A DNA stretch of 64,000 nucleotides from an uncultured Eubacteriales bacterium (GTDB lineage: Bacteria > Bacillota > Clostridia > Christensenellales > Borkfalkiaceae): the NCBI GenBank assembly GCA_900543915.1, contig UQTB01000004.1, positions 1 to 64,000 of the forward strand, given 5' to 3'. How positions within the stretch are numbered: position 1 is the stretch's first letter; each line of letters starts with the position of its first letter. Of this stretch, positions 1-7,620 are shown piece after piece. The translations under genes and the position numbers were made by a program. The notes under the pieces are model-generated. The model saw only the letters and a list, made by a program, of their open reading frames with translations, did no database searches and was not told where the DNA came from.

Positions 1-190
1 ATGCCCGGCTCGTTTTCAGCCGATCGCATTTTCGCGGCAGACGGATCCATGGGGAAAAGAGAAGGGAGAGCGGGGACGGAGGCGCAGGACAACGCCGTCC
101 GGCGCCGGCAAAACGGGCGCGCAAACGGCTTGTCAACTGTTTTGCACCCCGTCCGGGGAAATTTTCTGCGCTTTATTTTCCAAAGGAGCC
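1..190. other. No gene recognised at left edge
   Basis: No recognisable coding sequence, RNA or repeat is seen here. A 71-codon open frame starts at base 1 but has no visible ribosome binding site inside the window and an arginine- and glycine-rich composition typical of a spurious frame. The stretch may be the tail or upstream region of something outside the window. Confidence 0.4.
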
Positions 191-219
191 TTGACATTTT
201 TTCCGCTACGTATTAAAAT
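191..219 (+). promoter_or_regulatory. Sigma-A type promoter of nrdG
   Basis: TTGACA at 191-196 and TAAAAT at 214-219 are separated by 17 bases. The expected transcription start near 226 leaves only about 14 bases of leader before the nrdG ATG. Confidence 0.65.
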
Positions 220-239
220 AATCGGGACGGTAACAATTT

Positions 240-926
240 ATGGTGTTTCACGGCTTTCAAAAACTCACTTTGCTGGATTACCCCGAGCGGGTGGCCTGCA
301 CGCTGTTTACGGGCGGGTGTAATTTCCGCTGTCCGTTCTGTCATAACGCGGGGCTGGTGACGCATATCGATGAAGGGGCGTTTTCCGAAGAGGAGGTGCT
401 CGCCTACCTGAAAAAGAGGAAGGGCGTTTTGGACGGCGTCTGCGTGACGGGAGGCGAGCCGCTGCTGCAGCCCGGGCTTCCCCGTTTTTTAGAGCGTGTG
501 AAGGAGGAGGGCTACGCCGTCAAGCTGGATACCAACGGGTCTTTCCCCGCGCGGCTGAAAGAGCTCGTTTGCGGCGGGCTGGTCGATTACGTAGCGATGG
601 ATATCAAGAACGCGCCGGAAAAGTACGCGGAGACGGCGGGCGCCGCGGTGCGGCTGGAGGACATCCGGGAGAGCGTTTCCCTTTTGCTCTCCGGGGCGGT
701 GGATTACGAATTCCGCACCACTTTGGTGAAAGAGCTTCACACGGAGGAGGATATGAGGGCGATCGGCGCGTTCATCGCCGGGGCGAAGCGGTATTTTCTG
801 CAGACCTTCCGCGATTCGGGCGATCTGATCAAAGCGGGGTATTCCGCTTTGACCGAGCAGGAGACGCGGCGCTTTTCAGACATCGTCCTGCCGTACGTGC
901 CTTCCGTCAAAATTCGCGGTCAGTAA
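240..926 (+). CDS. nrdG: Anaerobic ribonucleotide reductase activating protein (NrdG2 type)
   Basis: Radical SAM activase that uses S-adenosylmethionine and a 4Fe-4S cluster to install the glycyl radical on the class III ribonucleotide reductase encoded just downstream. The cluster motif CxxxCxxC is at Cys27, Cys31 and Cys34 in the context GGCNFRCPFCHN. The N-terminus (GFQKLTLLDYPERVACTLF) matches the start of the NrdG2 family, which supports the ATG at 240 although only a weak GGGACGG lies upstream. At 228 residues it has the length of the NrdG2 form, longer than the E. coli-type NrdG. It precedes nrdD on the same strand but is separated from it by a second promoter and NrdR boxes, so the two can be transcribed together or apart. 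Confidence 0.93.
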   Translation: MVFHGFQKLTLLDYPERVACTLFTGGCNFRCPFCHNAGLVTHIDEGAFSEEEVLAYLKKRKGVLDGVCVTGGEPLLQPGLPRFLERVKEEGYAVKLDTNGSFPARLKELVCGGLVDYVAMDIKNAPEKYAETAGAAVRLEDIRESVSLLLSGAVDYEFRTTLVKELHTEEDMRAIGAFIAGAKRYFLQTFRDSGDLIKAGYSALTEQETRRFSDIVLPYVPSVKIRGQ

Positions 927-971
927 CAAGATATTGTGTTTTTTAAAAAAATTTCATACAATATATTGTTG
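924..971 (+). promoter_or_regulatory. Tandem NrdR boxes upstream of nrdD
   Basis: Two imperfect 16-bp palindromes fit the NrdR-box consensus acaCwAtATaTwGtgt. Box 1 (924-939) ends in ATATTGTGT, and box 2 (956-971) contains the perfect dyad ACAATATATTGT at 958-969. Their centres are 32 bp apart, about three helical turns, the spacing normal for NrdR operators. They lie just upstream of the nrdD -35 element. NrdR is the ATP/dATP-sensing repressor of ribonucleotide reductase genes. No nrdR gene is seen in the window. Confidence 0.8.
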
Positions 972-997
972 AAAGAGGTTGACAACCTCTTTTTTTT
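972..997 (+). terminator. Palindrome and T-run after nrdG, overlapping the nrdD promoter
   Basis: A perfect 9-bp inverted repeat, AAAGAGGTT (972-980) and AACCTCTTT (984-992) with a 3-base loop, is followed by T residues to 997. It can act as an intrinsic terminator of nrdG. It also overlaps the -35 hexamer at 979-984, so it could be an operator. Confidence 0.55.
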
Positions 998-1007
998 ATA
1001 ATATAAT
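979..1007 (+). promoter_or_regulatory. Consensus promoter of nrdD
   Basis: TTGACA at 979-984, a 17-base spacer and TATAAT at 1002-1007: a perfect sigma-A consensus. The GGAGGG ribosome binding site lies about 10 bases upstream of the ATG at 1038. Confidence 0.85.
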
Positions 1008-1037
1008 GGTAAGGCAAACAATTCAGGAGGGAATGGA

Positions 1038-3395
1038 ATGTATCAGGTTATCAAGAGGGACGGCCAATCCGTCGCATTCAATCTGAAGAAGATCGCGGAC
1101 GCGATCGAAAAGGCGTTCGACTCGGTAGAGCGCCAGTACAACAGGGATATCATCGACCTTCTGGCGCTGAAGGTGACTTCCCGCTTCGAGCCCAAGGTGA
1201 AGGACGGCAAAATCGCCGTCGAGGACATTCAGGACAGCGTGGAAGCGGTCCTCTCGGATACCGGCTACGGCGACGTCGCGAAGTCCTACATTCTCTACAG
1301 AAAACAGCGCGAGAAGATCCGCAATTTAAAGTCCACCGTTCTCGATTACAAGGAGATCGTGGATAATTACGTCAAGGTGAACGACTGGCGCGTCAAGGAA
1401 AATTCCACCGTCACGTATTCGGTCGGCGGGCTGATTCTGTCCAACTCGGGCGCGATCACGGCGAACTACTGGCTCTCCGAGATCTACGACGAAGAGATCG
1501 CAAACGCGCACAGGAACGCGGATATTCACCTGCACGACCTCTCCATGCTCACCGGCTACTGCGCGGGGTGGTCTTTAAAGCAGCTCATTCAGGAGGGGCT
1601 GGGCGGCGTGACGGGAAAGATCACGTCCGCTCCCGCAAAGCACCTCGCCACGCTGTGCAATCAGATGGTGAACTTTTTGGGAATCATGCAGAACGAATGG
1701 GCGGGCGCGCAGGCGTTTTCCTCCTTCGATACCTATCTCGCGCCCTTTGTCAAGGTGGATAACCTCTCTTACGACCAGGTCAAAAAGTGCATCGAATCCT
1801 TCGTCTACGGCGTCAACACGCCCAGCCGCTGGGGGACGCAGGCGCCCTTCTCCAACATCACGCTGGATTGGACGGTGCCCGCGGATATCGGCGAACAGCA
1901 GGCGATCGTCGGCGGAAAGGAGATGGATTTCAAATATAAGGACTGCAAGAAGGAGATGGATCTGGTGAACAAGGCGTTCATCGAGATCATGATCGAGGGG
2001 GATGCGAACGGCCGCGGCTTCCAGTATCCCATCCCGACCTATTCCATCACCCGCGATTTCGACTGGTCGGAGAGCGAGAACAACCGGCTGCTGTTCGAGA
2101 TGACCTCCAAATACGGCACGCCCTATTTTTCCAACTACATCAACAGCGATATGGAGCCTTCGGACGTGCGCTCGATGTGCTGCCGCCTGCGGCTGGATCT
2201 CAGAGAACTGAGAAAGAAGTCGGGCGGGTTCTTCGGGAGCGGGGAATCCACCGGTTCGGTGGGCGTCGTCACCGTGAACCTGCCGCGGATCGCCTATCTT
2301 GCGGAAAACGAGGCGGATTTCTACAAGCGCCTGGACCGCATGATGGACATCTCCGCGCGCTCGCTGAAAGTGAAGCGCGAGGTCATCACGAAGCTGCTGA
2401 ACGAGGGGCTGTATCCCTACACCAAGCGCTATCTCGGCACCTTTGAAAATCACTTTTCCACCATCGGGCTCGTCGGCATGAACGAGGCTTGCCTGAATGC
2501 GAAATGGCTCGGATGCGATCTGACGGACGAGCGCGCGCAGAAATTCTCTCAGGACGTGCTCAACCACATGAGGACCCGCCTCTCCGACTATCAGGAGGAA
2601 TACGGCGACCTCTACAATCTGGAGGCGACGCCCGCGGAATCCACCGCTTACCGCCTGGCAAAGCACGATAAAAAGCACTATCCGGATATCATCACCGCCG
2701 GGAACGAGGGCGCGCCCTACTATACCAACAGCTCGCACCTGCCCGTGGGATATACGGAAGACGTGTTCACCGCGCTGGACATTCAGGATAAGCTGCAGCC
2801 GCTGTACACCTCCGGAACGGTGTTCCACGCCTTTTTGGGCGAAAAGCTGCCCGACTGGAAAGCTGCCGCGAACCTCGTAAGAAAGATCGCGGAAAACTAC
2901 ACGCTGCCGTATTACACGCTTTCTCCCACCTACTCGGTCTGCAAAAAGCACGGCTACATTGCAGGGGAGGTATACGAGTGCCCGCACTGCCACGAAAAGA
3001 CGGAAGTTTACAGCCGCATCACCGGTTACTACCGCCCCGTGCAGAACTGGAACGACGGCAAGGCGCAGGAATTCAAGGAACGCAAGGTCTATCACGTCGC
3101 TGGGGCGGCGGAATACAACGCTCCCTGCTCGACGGAAAACACCGCGATCGACCGCGGCGCGAAAAAGGCGGGGGATAAGCTGCTGCTCTTCAAGACCAGA
3201 ACCTGCCCCAACTGCAAAATCGCGGAAAAGTTCCTGACGGATGCGGGGATCGCATACGAAGCGGTCTATGCGGAAGATCATCCCGAACTCGCCAAGCAGT
3301 ACGGCATCATGCAGGCGCCCACGCTGATTTCGGTAGACGGTGCCGCCGCCGAAAAGTTCACGGGCGTGGCGGCGATCAGGCAATATCTCGCATAA
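1038..3395 (+). CDS. nrdD: Anaerobic ribonucleoside-triphosphate reductase with C-terminal glutaredoxin-like domain
   Basis: Class III glycyl-radical enzyme that reduces ribonucleoside triphosphates to deoxyribonucleotides without oxygen. The N-terminus (about 1-95) is an ATP-cone. The active-site segment includes MCCR at 380-383. Near the end are zinc-site cysteines 635, 648 and 651 and the glycyl-radical loop RITGYY with Gly663. Unlike most family members, which end shortly after this loop, the protein continues for about 75 residues (712-785) as a thioredoxin/glutaredoxin fold with the redox motif CPNC at 723-726 and the cis-proline context QAPT. Redoxin-dependent NrdD enzymes are known, so the fused domain is probably the electron donor in place of formate. 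The 785-residue length fits NrdD plus redoxin. Repression by NrdR is likely. Confidence 0.95.
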   Translation: MYQVIKRDGQSVAFNLKKIADAIEKAFDSVERQYNRDIIDLLALKVTSRFEPKVKDGKIAVEDIQDSVEAVLSDTGYGDVAKSYILYRKQREKIRNLKSTVLDYKEIVDNYVKVNDWRVKENSTVTYSVGGLILSNSGAITANYWLSEIYDEEIANAHRNADIHLHDLSMLTGYCAGWSLKQLIQEGLGGVTGKITSAPAKHLATLCNQMVNFLGIMQNEWAGAQAFSSFDTYLAPFVKVDNLSYDQVKKCIESFVYGVNTPSRWGTQAPFSNITLDWTVPADIGEQQAIVGGKEMDFKYKDCKKEMDLVNKAFIEIMIEGDANGRGFQYPIPTYSITRDFDWSESENNRLLFEMTSKYGTPYFSNYINSDMEPSDVRSMCCRLRLDLRELRKKSGGFFGSGESTGSVGVVTVNLPRIAYLAENEADFYKRLDRMMDISARSLKVKREVITKLLNEGLYPYTKRYLGTFENHFSTIGLVGMNEACLNAKWLGCDLTDERAQKFSQDVLNHMRTRLSDYQEEYGDLYNLEATPAESTAYRLAKHDKKHYPDIITAGNEGAPYYTNSSHLPVGYTEDVFTALDIQDKLQPLYTSGTVFHAFLGEKLPDWKAAANLVRKIAENYTLPYYTLSPTYSVCKKHGYIAGEVYECPHCHEKTEVYSRITGYYRPVQNWNDGKAQEFKERKVYHVAGAAEYNAPCSTENTAIDRGAKKAGDKLLLFKTRTCPNCKIAEKFLTDAGIAYEAVYAEDHPELAKQYGIMQAPTLISVDGAAAEKFTGVAAIRQYLA

Positions 3396-3411
3396 CAAGA
3401 AATTGACAAGC

Positions 3412-3441
3412 CCGCTCCGCGCCATGCGGAGCGGTTTTTTT
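3412..3441 (+). terminator. Terminator of nrdD
   Basis: Perfect 9-bp stem CCGCTCCGC / GCGGAGCGG (3412-3420 and 3426-3434) with a 5-base loop and seven T residues. The next gene's GGGAGG site follows directly at 3443. Confidence 0.9.
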
Positions 3442-3454
3442 CGGGAGGTTTTAC

Positions 3455-4390
3455 ATGATAATTAATGTAGGCGCGCGGACGGATATCGTTCACCGCTTTA
3501 CGCCTTGGCTCTTAAACCGCCTGCGGGAAGGCTTCGTCATCACCCGCAACCCGCTGTTTCCCAACCGCGTGACGCGCTACGAGCTGACGCCGGACAAGGT
3601 GGACGCGATCCTCTTCTGCTCTAAAAATTACGAGCCGATTTTGCCCTATATGGCGGAAATCGCGCGCGATTACCGCATTTACTGCTATTACACCATTACG
3701 GCGTACGGGGAGGATATCGAGCCGAACGTGCCGGATATCGATACGAGTATCGAGACGCTCGGAGAACTCTCCTCGATTGTCGGAAAGGGAAAAGTCGCGT
3801 GGCGGTACGATCCCGTTCTGCTGACGCGGAAATACACCGTCGAGCGGCATCTCGAGACCTTTGCCGATATGGCGGCGCGGCTCGCCGGTTCGGTGGACCG
3901 CTGTATTTTCAGCTTTGTGGAGGTTTATAAAAAACTCCGCACCAATATGCCGGAGCTGGTGATGCTACGCGAGAAGGACATGCTGGCGCTCGCGGAAGGA
4001 ATGGGAAAAATCGCGCGCGCGCACGGCATGGAAATACAGACCTGCGGCACGGATATCGACTATTCTGCGTACGGCATCCGTCAATCGGGCTGCGCTACGC
4101 TGGATATCATCGGGCGGGCGAACAGCTGCGCGTTCAGAAAGCTCAAGCACAGAGGGCTGCGCAAGGGGTGCCACTGCATCGAAAGCAGGGATATCGGCGC
4201 ATACGATACCTGCCCGAACGGCTGCCGCTATTGCTATGCGAACCGCAGCGCGGCGGAAGTGGAGAAAAACTGCGCGGAGCACGACCCGCTCTCTCCGCTC
4301 ATTCTGGGACAGCTGACCGATAAAGACACCATCGTACAGGGCAATCAGGAGAGTTTTCTGAAAGAAGTGGGACAGCTTTCCTTTTTATAG
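3455..4390 (+). CDS. DUF1848 family protein with iron-sulfur-type cysteine motif
   Basis: A 311-residue protein of the DUF1848 family, function not established. It starts at ATG 3455 after GGGAGG. The opening MIINVGARTDIVHRFTPWL and the internal FSFVEVYKKL are typical of the family. The C-terminal part carries CPNGCRYC (Cys253, Cys257, Cys260), the CxxxCxxC spacing of radical SAM proteins but unusually placed near the C-terminus, with further cysteines just upstream (GCHCIES). This suggests a cluster-binding enzyme with permuted or unusual architecture; that is inference. It stands alone between two terminators, so the neighbours give no clue to substrate. Confidence 0.85.
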   Translation: MIINVGARTDIVHRFTPWLLNRLREGFVITRNPLFPNRVTRYELTPDKVDAILFCSKNYEPILPYMAEIARDYRIYCYYTITAYGEDIEPNVPDIDTSIETLGELSSIVGKGKVAWRYDPVLLTRKYTVERHLETFADMAARLAGSVDRCIFSFVEVYKKLRTNMPELVMLREKDMLALAEGMGKIARAHGMEIQTCGTDIDYSAYGIRQSGCATLDIIGRANSCAFRKLKHRGLRKGCHCIESRDIGAYDTCPNGCRYCYANRSAAEVEKNCAEHDPLSPLILGQLTDKDTIVQGNQESFLKEVGQLSFL

Positions 4391-4436
4391 AGGCGCTTTT
4401 TCGTCCTCCAGTTCCAATCAGGTTTTCATCAGGGGG

Positions 4437-4470
4437 AAAGGGGCGCGTCGTACGGCGCGCCCCTTTCTTT
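4437..4470. terminator. Bidirectional terminator
   Basis: Ten-base perfect stem AAAGGGGCGC / GCGCCCCTTT (4437-4446 and 4457-4466). It lies between the end of the rightward DUF1848 gene and the end of the leftward radical SAM cassette and can serve both. Confidence 0.8.
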
Positions 4471-4517
4471 ATGATTGAGAATTGCCGACCGCGACCGGTC
4501 GTCCGTGTGAGCTGTTT

Positions 4518-5258
4518 TTAATCCTGTATCCCGAATTCGGTCATGTGCCTGTGGTAGCGCCGGGGCAGACAGTTGTCCTGCAGCCTTCGGTTGGTGCGCT
4601 CTTCGATCGCCACCGTATGAAAGTAAGTGCGCCAAAGCGTTTGCAGCGCCGCCTCGTCCTCCGAAAGAACGATGGTCGGCAGCGTGTCCGTCTCGGCGTA
4701 TCGCAGCTGTTTTCCGTCGCAGAGCGCCAGTTTGTTGCGCTTTACGTCGTGAATGACGAACTTCTGTGCGGAGAGGCGCGCGCGAAAGTGCGGGGCGATC
4801 AGCGCGGTGATATCGTTGTCCGGCGCATAGTGAGCGTAATATACGCCGGATTTCGTCTCCAGAAAACGCAGAAAGCCCGTGAAGCGGTGCCGTTCCGCCT
4901 GCACGCGCCGCACAATGTCCTGAAAGCGGAAAACGTCCGGATCCGCGAGACGGCCGGAGACGTCCGCCCGCTCGTTTATCGTCAGCCTGACATAGCGGAA
5001 CGCCGCCGTCATCTTATCCTCTTCCGCGCTGCGGAGCACCTTGTCGAGATCGTCTGCCGCGCGCCTTCCTCCCCGGCGGAGGAGCGCCGCTCTGACGCGG
5101 GCCGCCTTCTCGTAATCGGGCGGAATCCGCCTTATTTCGCTCAGCATGTCGGTCTGCACATCTGTAAAGACCAGCTGATTTGGAGTCTCTTTTGTTTCGT
5201 ATGCCGCGAATACGGCGGACAGAAATCCCGTTTCGGAATCCTCGCATTGATAGATCAT
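4518..5258 (-). CDS. Putative DNA metabolism protein (TIGR03915/DUF4130-like)
   Basis: A 246-residue protein of the SAM-associated putative DNA metabolism family, whose members sit next to a dedicated radical SAM protein as here. The start is taken at 5258 (MIYQCEDSETGFLSAVFAAYE), because homologues open this way and its ATGA overlaps the stop codon of the upstream gene by 4 bp, implying translational coupling. An open frame extends further upstream but would run through that gene. C-terminal motifs such as FTGFLRFLE, YYAHYAPDNDI and HFRARL agree with the family. The reaction is unknown; a role in DNA repair or modification is the usual annotation. The LexA-like box ahead of the operon supports a DNA-damage role. 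Confidence 0.87.
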   Translation of the reverse strand: MIYQCEDSETGFLSAVFAAYETKETPNQLVFTDVQTDMLSEIRRIPPDYEKAARVRAALLRRGGRRAADDLDKVLRSAEEDKMTAAFRYVRLTINERADVSGRLADPDVFRFQDIVRRVQAERHRFTGFLRFLETKSGVYYAHYAPDNDITALIAPHFRARLSAQKFVIHDVKRNKLALCDGKQLRYAETDTLPTIVLSEDEAALQTLWRTYFHTVAIEERTNRRLQDNCLPRRYHRHMTEFGIQD

Positions 5259-6517
5259 AGTTCTCCTGTCAGCACGCTCGCGTTGATTTCGGGCGTGGAG
5301 AAAAGCGTCAGTTGTTCGGCGTTCTCCCGCAGGTCCGCCGCGAGCAGATTGCCGCGGATCAGATCGGGGCGCTCCAGCCCGTAGAATTTTCCGTTCACGG
5401 TGATAAAGTAGATCGCGCGCTTTAAGACGATGCGCATGCGTTTCAGATCCTCCAACGTCAGTTTGGTGTAGCGGCGCGCCGCGCGGATGCGGTTTGCGCC
5501 GCGGATGCCGATGCCCGGCACGCGCACCAGCTTTTCGACGGGCGCGGTGTTCACTTCGAGGGGGAATTCTCCCAAATGCCGCAGCGCCCATCCGCACTTG
5601 GGATCCAGCCCGCGGTCCAAATTTCCGTTTTCGTCCACGATTTCATCCGCGGTAAAGCCGTAAAAGCGGAGCAGCCAGTCCGCCTGATACAGGCGGTGTT
5701 CGCGCAGGAGCCCCGTCGGCGCGGCGGGCAGATAGGCGGTGGAGAAATTGGTCGGCACGTAGGAAGAGTAGTACACGCGCTTCAGCCTGGGCACGCTGTA
5801 AAACCATTGGGAGAGCTTGAGAATCTGCCCGTCCGTCTCCGGCGAGGCGCCCACGATCATCTGCGTGGTCTGCCCGGCGGGGAGAAAATACCGCCGGGAG
5901 CGCGCCGTGCGGTCGCTCAGCGCGGGTATCTCTCTCGCCAGCATTTTCATGGGGGAGAAGATGCTCTCCGCGCTCTTTTGGGGCGCCAGCAGCTTCAGGC
6001 TCTGCTCGGACGGCAGCTCTACGTTGAAGGACATCCTGTCCGCATAATTCCCCGCCCGCTGGATGAGCAGCCGGTCGGCGTGCGGAATCCCTTTGAGGTG
6101 AATATAGCCGTTGAATTGATACACCTTCCGCAACTTAATCACCGTCTCCAGGAGCCGTTCCATCGTATAGTCCGCGCTCTTTTCGACGGCGGAGGAGAGA
6201 AAGAGCCCTTCGATGTAGTTGCGCCTGTAGAAGTGCATCACCAGCTCGCAGATCTCGTCCGGCGTCGCGGAAGCGCGCGGCACGTCGTTCGTCGCGCGGT
6301 TGACGCAGTACAGGCAGTTATAGGAGCATTTGTTGCTCATCAGAATTTTCAGCAGGGAGACGCACCGCCCGTCCGCCGTGAAAGAGTGACAGATTCCGGC
6401 ATAGCTGGCATTCCCCGTCCCGCCGCGGCGGTTGCGCCGGTCAGAACCGGAAGAAGAACAGGATACGTCGAATTTGGCGGAATCCGTGAGAATTTTCAGC
6501 CGTTCCGGATCGATCAT
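5255..6517 (-). CDS. Putative DNA modification/repair radical SAM protein (TIGR03916-like)
   Basis: A 420-residue radical SAM enzyme, the usual partner of the downstream DNA metabolism protein. The cluster motif CxxxCxxC is at Cys64, Cys68 and Cys71 (KCSYNCLYC). Near the C-terminus is a helix-hairpin-helix element VPGIGIRGANRI, a DNA-contacting fold, which supports action on DNA. The first gene of a leftward two-gene operon, it overlaps the second by 4 bp. Its promoter carries a near-perfect Gram-positive LexA box, so SOS induction is likely. Substrate and product are not known. Confidence 0.88.
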   Translation of the reverse strand: MIDPERLKILTDSAKFDVSCSSSGSDRRNRRGGTGNASYAGICHSFTADGRCVSLLKILMSNKCSYNCLYCVNRATNDVPRASATPDEICELVMHFYRRNYIEGLFLSSAVEKSADYTMERLLETVIKLRKVYQFNGYIHLKGIPHADRLLIQRAGNYADRMSFNVELPSEQSLKLLAPQKSAESIFSPMKMLAREIPALSDRTARSRRYFLPAGQTTQMIVGASPETDGQILKLSQWFYSVPRLKRVYYSSYVPTNFSTAYLPAAPTGLLREHRLYQADWLLRFYGFTADEIVDENGNLDRGLDPKCGWALRHLGEFPLEVNTAPVEKLVRVPGIGIRGANRIRAARRYTKLTLEDLKRMRIVLKRAIYFITVNGKFYGLERPDLIRGNLLAADLRENAEQLTLFSTPEINASVLTGEL

Positions 6518-6547
6518 GCCGCGGCCCTCCTCGTCGTTTGTGTCCCT

Positions 6548-6587
6548 ATTTTAGCACGGCTTTTCAGAAAAGTCAAACAAATGTTCG
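6548..6587 (-). promoter_or_regulatory. Promoter with probable LexA (SOS) box
   Basis: On the minus strand TTGACT (plus 6571-6576) and TAAAAT (plus 6548-6553) are 17 bp apart. The plus strand at 6574-6587 reads CAAACAAATGTTCG, which differs at one position from the Bacillus/Clostridium LexA consensus CGAAC-N4-GTTCG. The box overlaps the -35 element, the expected place for repression. Confidence 0.72.
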
Positions 6588-6669
6588 TATTTTTTTAAAA
6601 AATAATTCGCGCACCAAACGGAGCGAAAAACGCATAGGATGGAGTAAAGCCTTTTGGAGGGATTATGCC

Positions 6670-7185
6670 ATGCCGACGGAAATCAGATTGTCTTTACCCT
6701 ACCCGTCGATCGAGGGGATCGGGGAAGATTACAGGAGCGCCGCGATCATTTCGCCCGCCTATGCGGGAATGCACGGGGAGCTGACCGCCATTTTGCAGTA
6801 CGTATACCACTCTTTTTATTTTGAAAAGGCGGGGATGGCGGAGACGGCGGATATCATGATCGGCATTGCGATCTGCGAGATGAAGCATCTCGACATCCTG
6901 GGAAGCCTCATTCTGGAATTGGGGATCCAGCCTATTTTTACGGCGCTGCCGCCCCGCCGGTGCAATTTTTATAATACTGCGGCGGTGAGCTACAGCCAGA
7001 CGCCGCAGAAGATGCTGATGGACGACATTACGGGGGAACTGACGGCGATCGAGGAGTACACGCAGATGCTCGGGCAGCTCTCCGACGAACGGGTGGGCGC
7101 CGTGATTTCGCGCATTCGCCTGGACGAAGAACTGCACGTCAAGGTTCTGCAGGAGCAGCTGGAAAAACTCACCGGTTCCCGGTAA
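6670..7185 (+). CDS. Ferritin-like diiron protein
   Basis: A 171-residue four-helix-bundle protein of the ferritin-like superfamily. Likely metal ligands form the usual pattern: Glu37 in GELTAILQY, the pair Glu70-x-x-His73 (EMKHLDIL), the glutamates of GELTAIEEY (123-130) and Glu153-x-x-His156 (EELHVKVL). The start is at 6670, 8 bases after GGAGGG; an in-frame extension upstream would run through the divergent promoter and is rejected. Small proteins like this may act in iron storage or oxygen and peroxide handling in anaerobes, but the reaction cannot be told from sequence. It is transcribed divergently from the SOS cassette. Confidence 0.82.
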   Translation: MPTEIRLSLPYPSIEGIGEDYRSAAIISPAYAGMHGELTAILQYVYHSFYFEKAGMAETADIMIGIAICEMKHLDILGSLILELGIQPIFTALPPRRCNFYNTAAVSYSQTPQKMLMDDITGELTAIEEYTQMLGQLSDERVGAVISRIRLDEELHVKVLQEQLEKLTGSR

Positions 7186-7471
7186 TCTCAACCGCAGACA
7201 ACGGCAGCCGCCGAGACGATAGAAGGGGCGGGCAATCGAGGATTGCCCGCCCCTTCCCGATTGATTCGACGGTGAACAATTCGTTCGGCGTGATTTCATA
7301 CAGCGCGCACAGACGGATGATCAGCTCGTAGTTCAGCTCAAAAACGCCGTTTTCAAAACGGCTGTACTGCTGTTGCGTCATGCCGAACAGCGCCGCGACC
7401 TCTTTTTGCGTCAGCCCCTTGTATTTGCGGGATTCCTTTCAATTTTTTCCGATCTTTACGGCGAGTTTCAT
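7169..7471 (-). pseudogene. XRE-family helix-turn-helix regulator, broken by an in-frame TGA
   Basis: Reading leftward from ATG at 7471 gives MKLAVKIGKN, then TGA (plus 7439-7441), then in the same frame KESRKYKGLTQKEVAALFGM followed by TQQQYSRFENG and LIIRLCALYEITPNELF: a complete XRE DNA-binding domain with one stop at a position normally occupied by leucine. One base change from TTA would explain it. Past NELF the frame runs on through a strong hairpin, so the original stop may also be lost. The gene is either inactive or makes a truncated domain from the internal ATG at 7381. Its likely operator lies just upstream. Confidence 0.75.
7222..7256. terminator. Strong inverted repeat, bidirectional terminator
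   Basis: Perfect 16-bp stem (7222-7237 and 7241-7256) with a 3-base loop, beginning GAAGGGGCGGG. It shares the AAGGGGCG start with the hairpins at 4437 and 32310. It lies between the ferritin-like gene and the regulator remnant. Confidence 0.75.
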
Positions 7472-7489
7472 ACTAAAATATATCACTAA

Positions 7490-7526
7490 ATGATGTAAAA
7501 CACCTGACTTACATCATAATGATGTA
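7490..7526. promoter_or_regulatory. Probable XRE operator
   Basis: A 17-bp palindrome TACATCAT-A-ATGATGTA at 7510-7526 and a third half-site ATGATGTA at 7490-7497. It sits directly upstream of the leftward XRE remnant and ahead of the rightward membrane-protein gene, where an autoregulated control site would be expected. Confidence 0.62.
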
Positions 7527-7620
7527 TTATAAGCTAGAAAGTCAGAGAATTCTGCGATATGAACAGCCGGGATCTTTCAATTATTGCGACAACTTCAAGA
7601 GCAGGCATAAAAGGAGAATT

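Noticed and set aside
1..216. 71-codon frame at the left edge
   Set aside because: No evidence of a start signal and composition unlike a real protein. Its end overlaps the nrdG promoter.
1575..3425. 616-codon open frame on the minus strand opposite nrdD
   Set aside because: Arg- and Val-rich with no domains. It is the antisense shadow of a high-GC gene whose own frame is unmistakable.
7439..7441. TGA in the XRE gene read as selenocysteine or tryptophan
   Set aside because: TGA ends many intact genes here (for example ruvB, thyA, folA), and no selenocysteine element is seen after it. A leucine-to-stop change is simpler.
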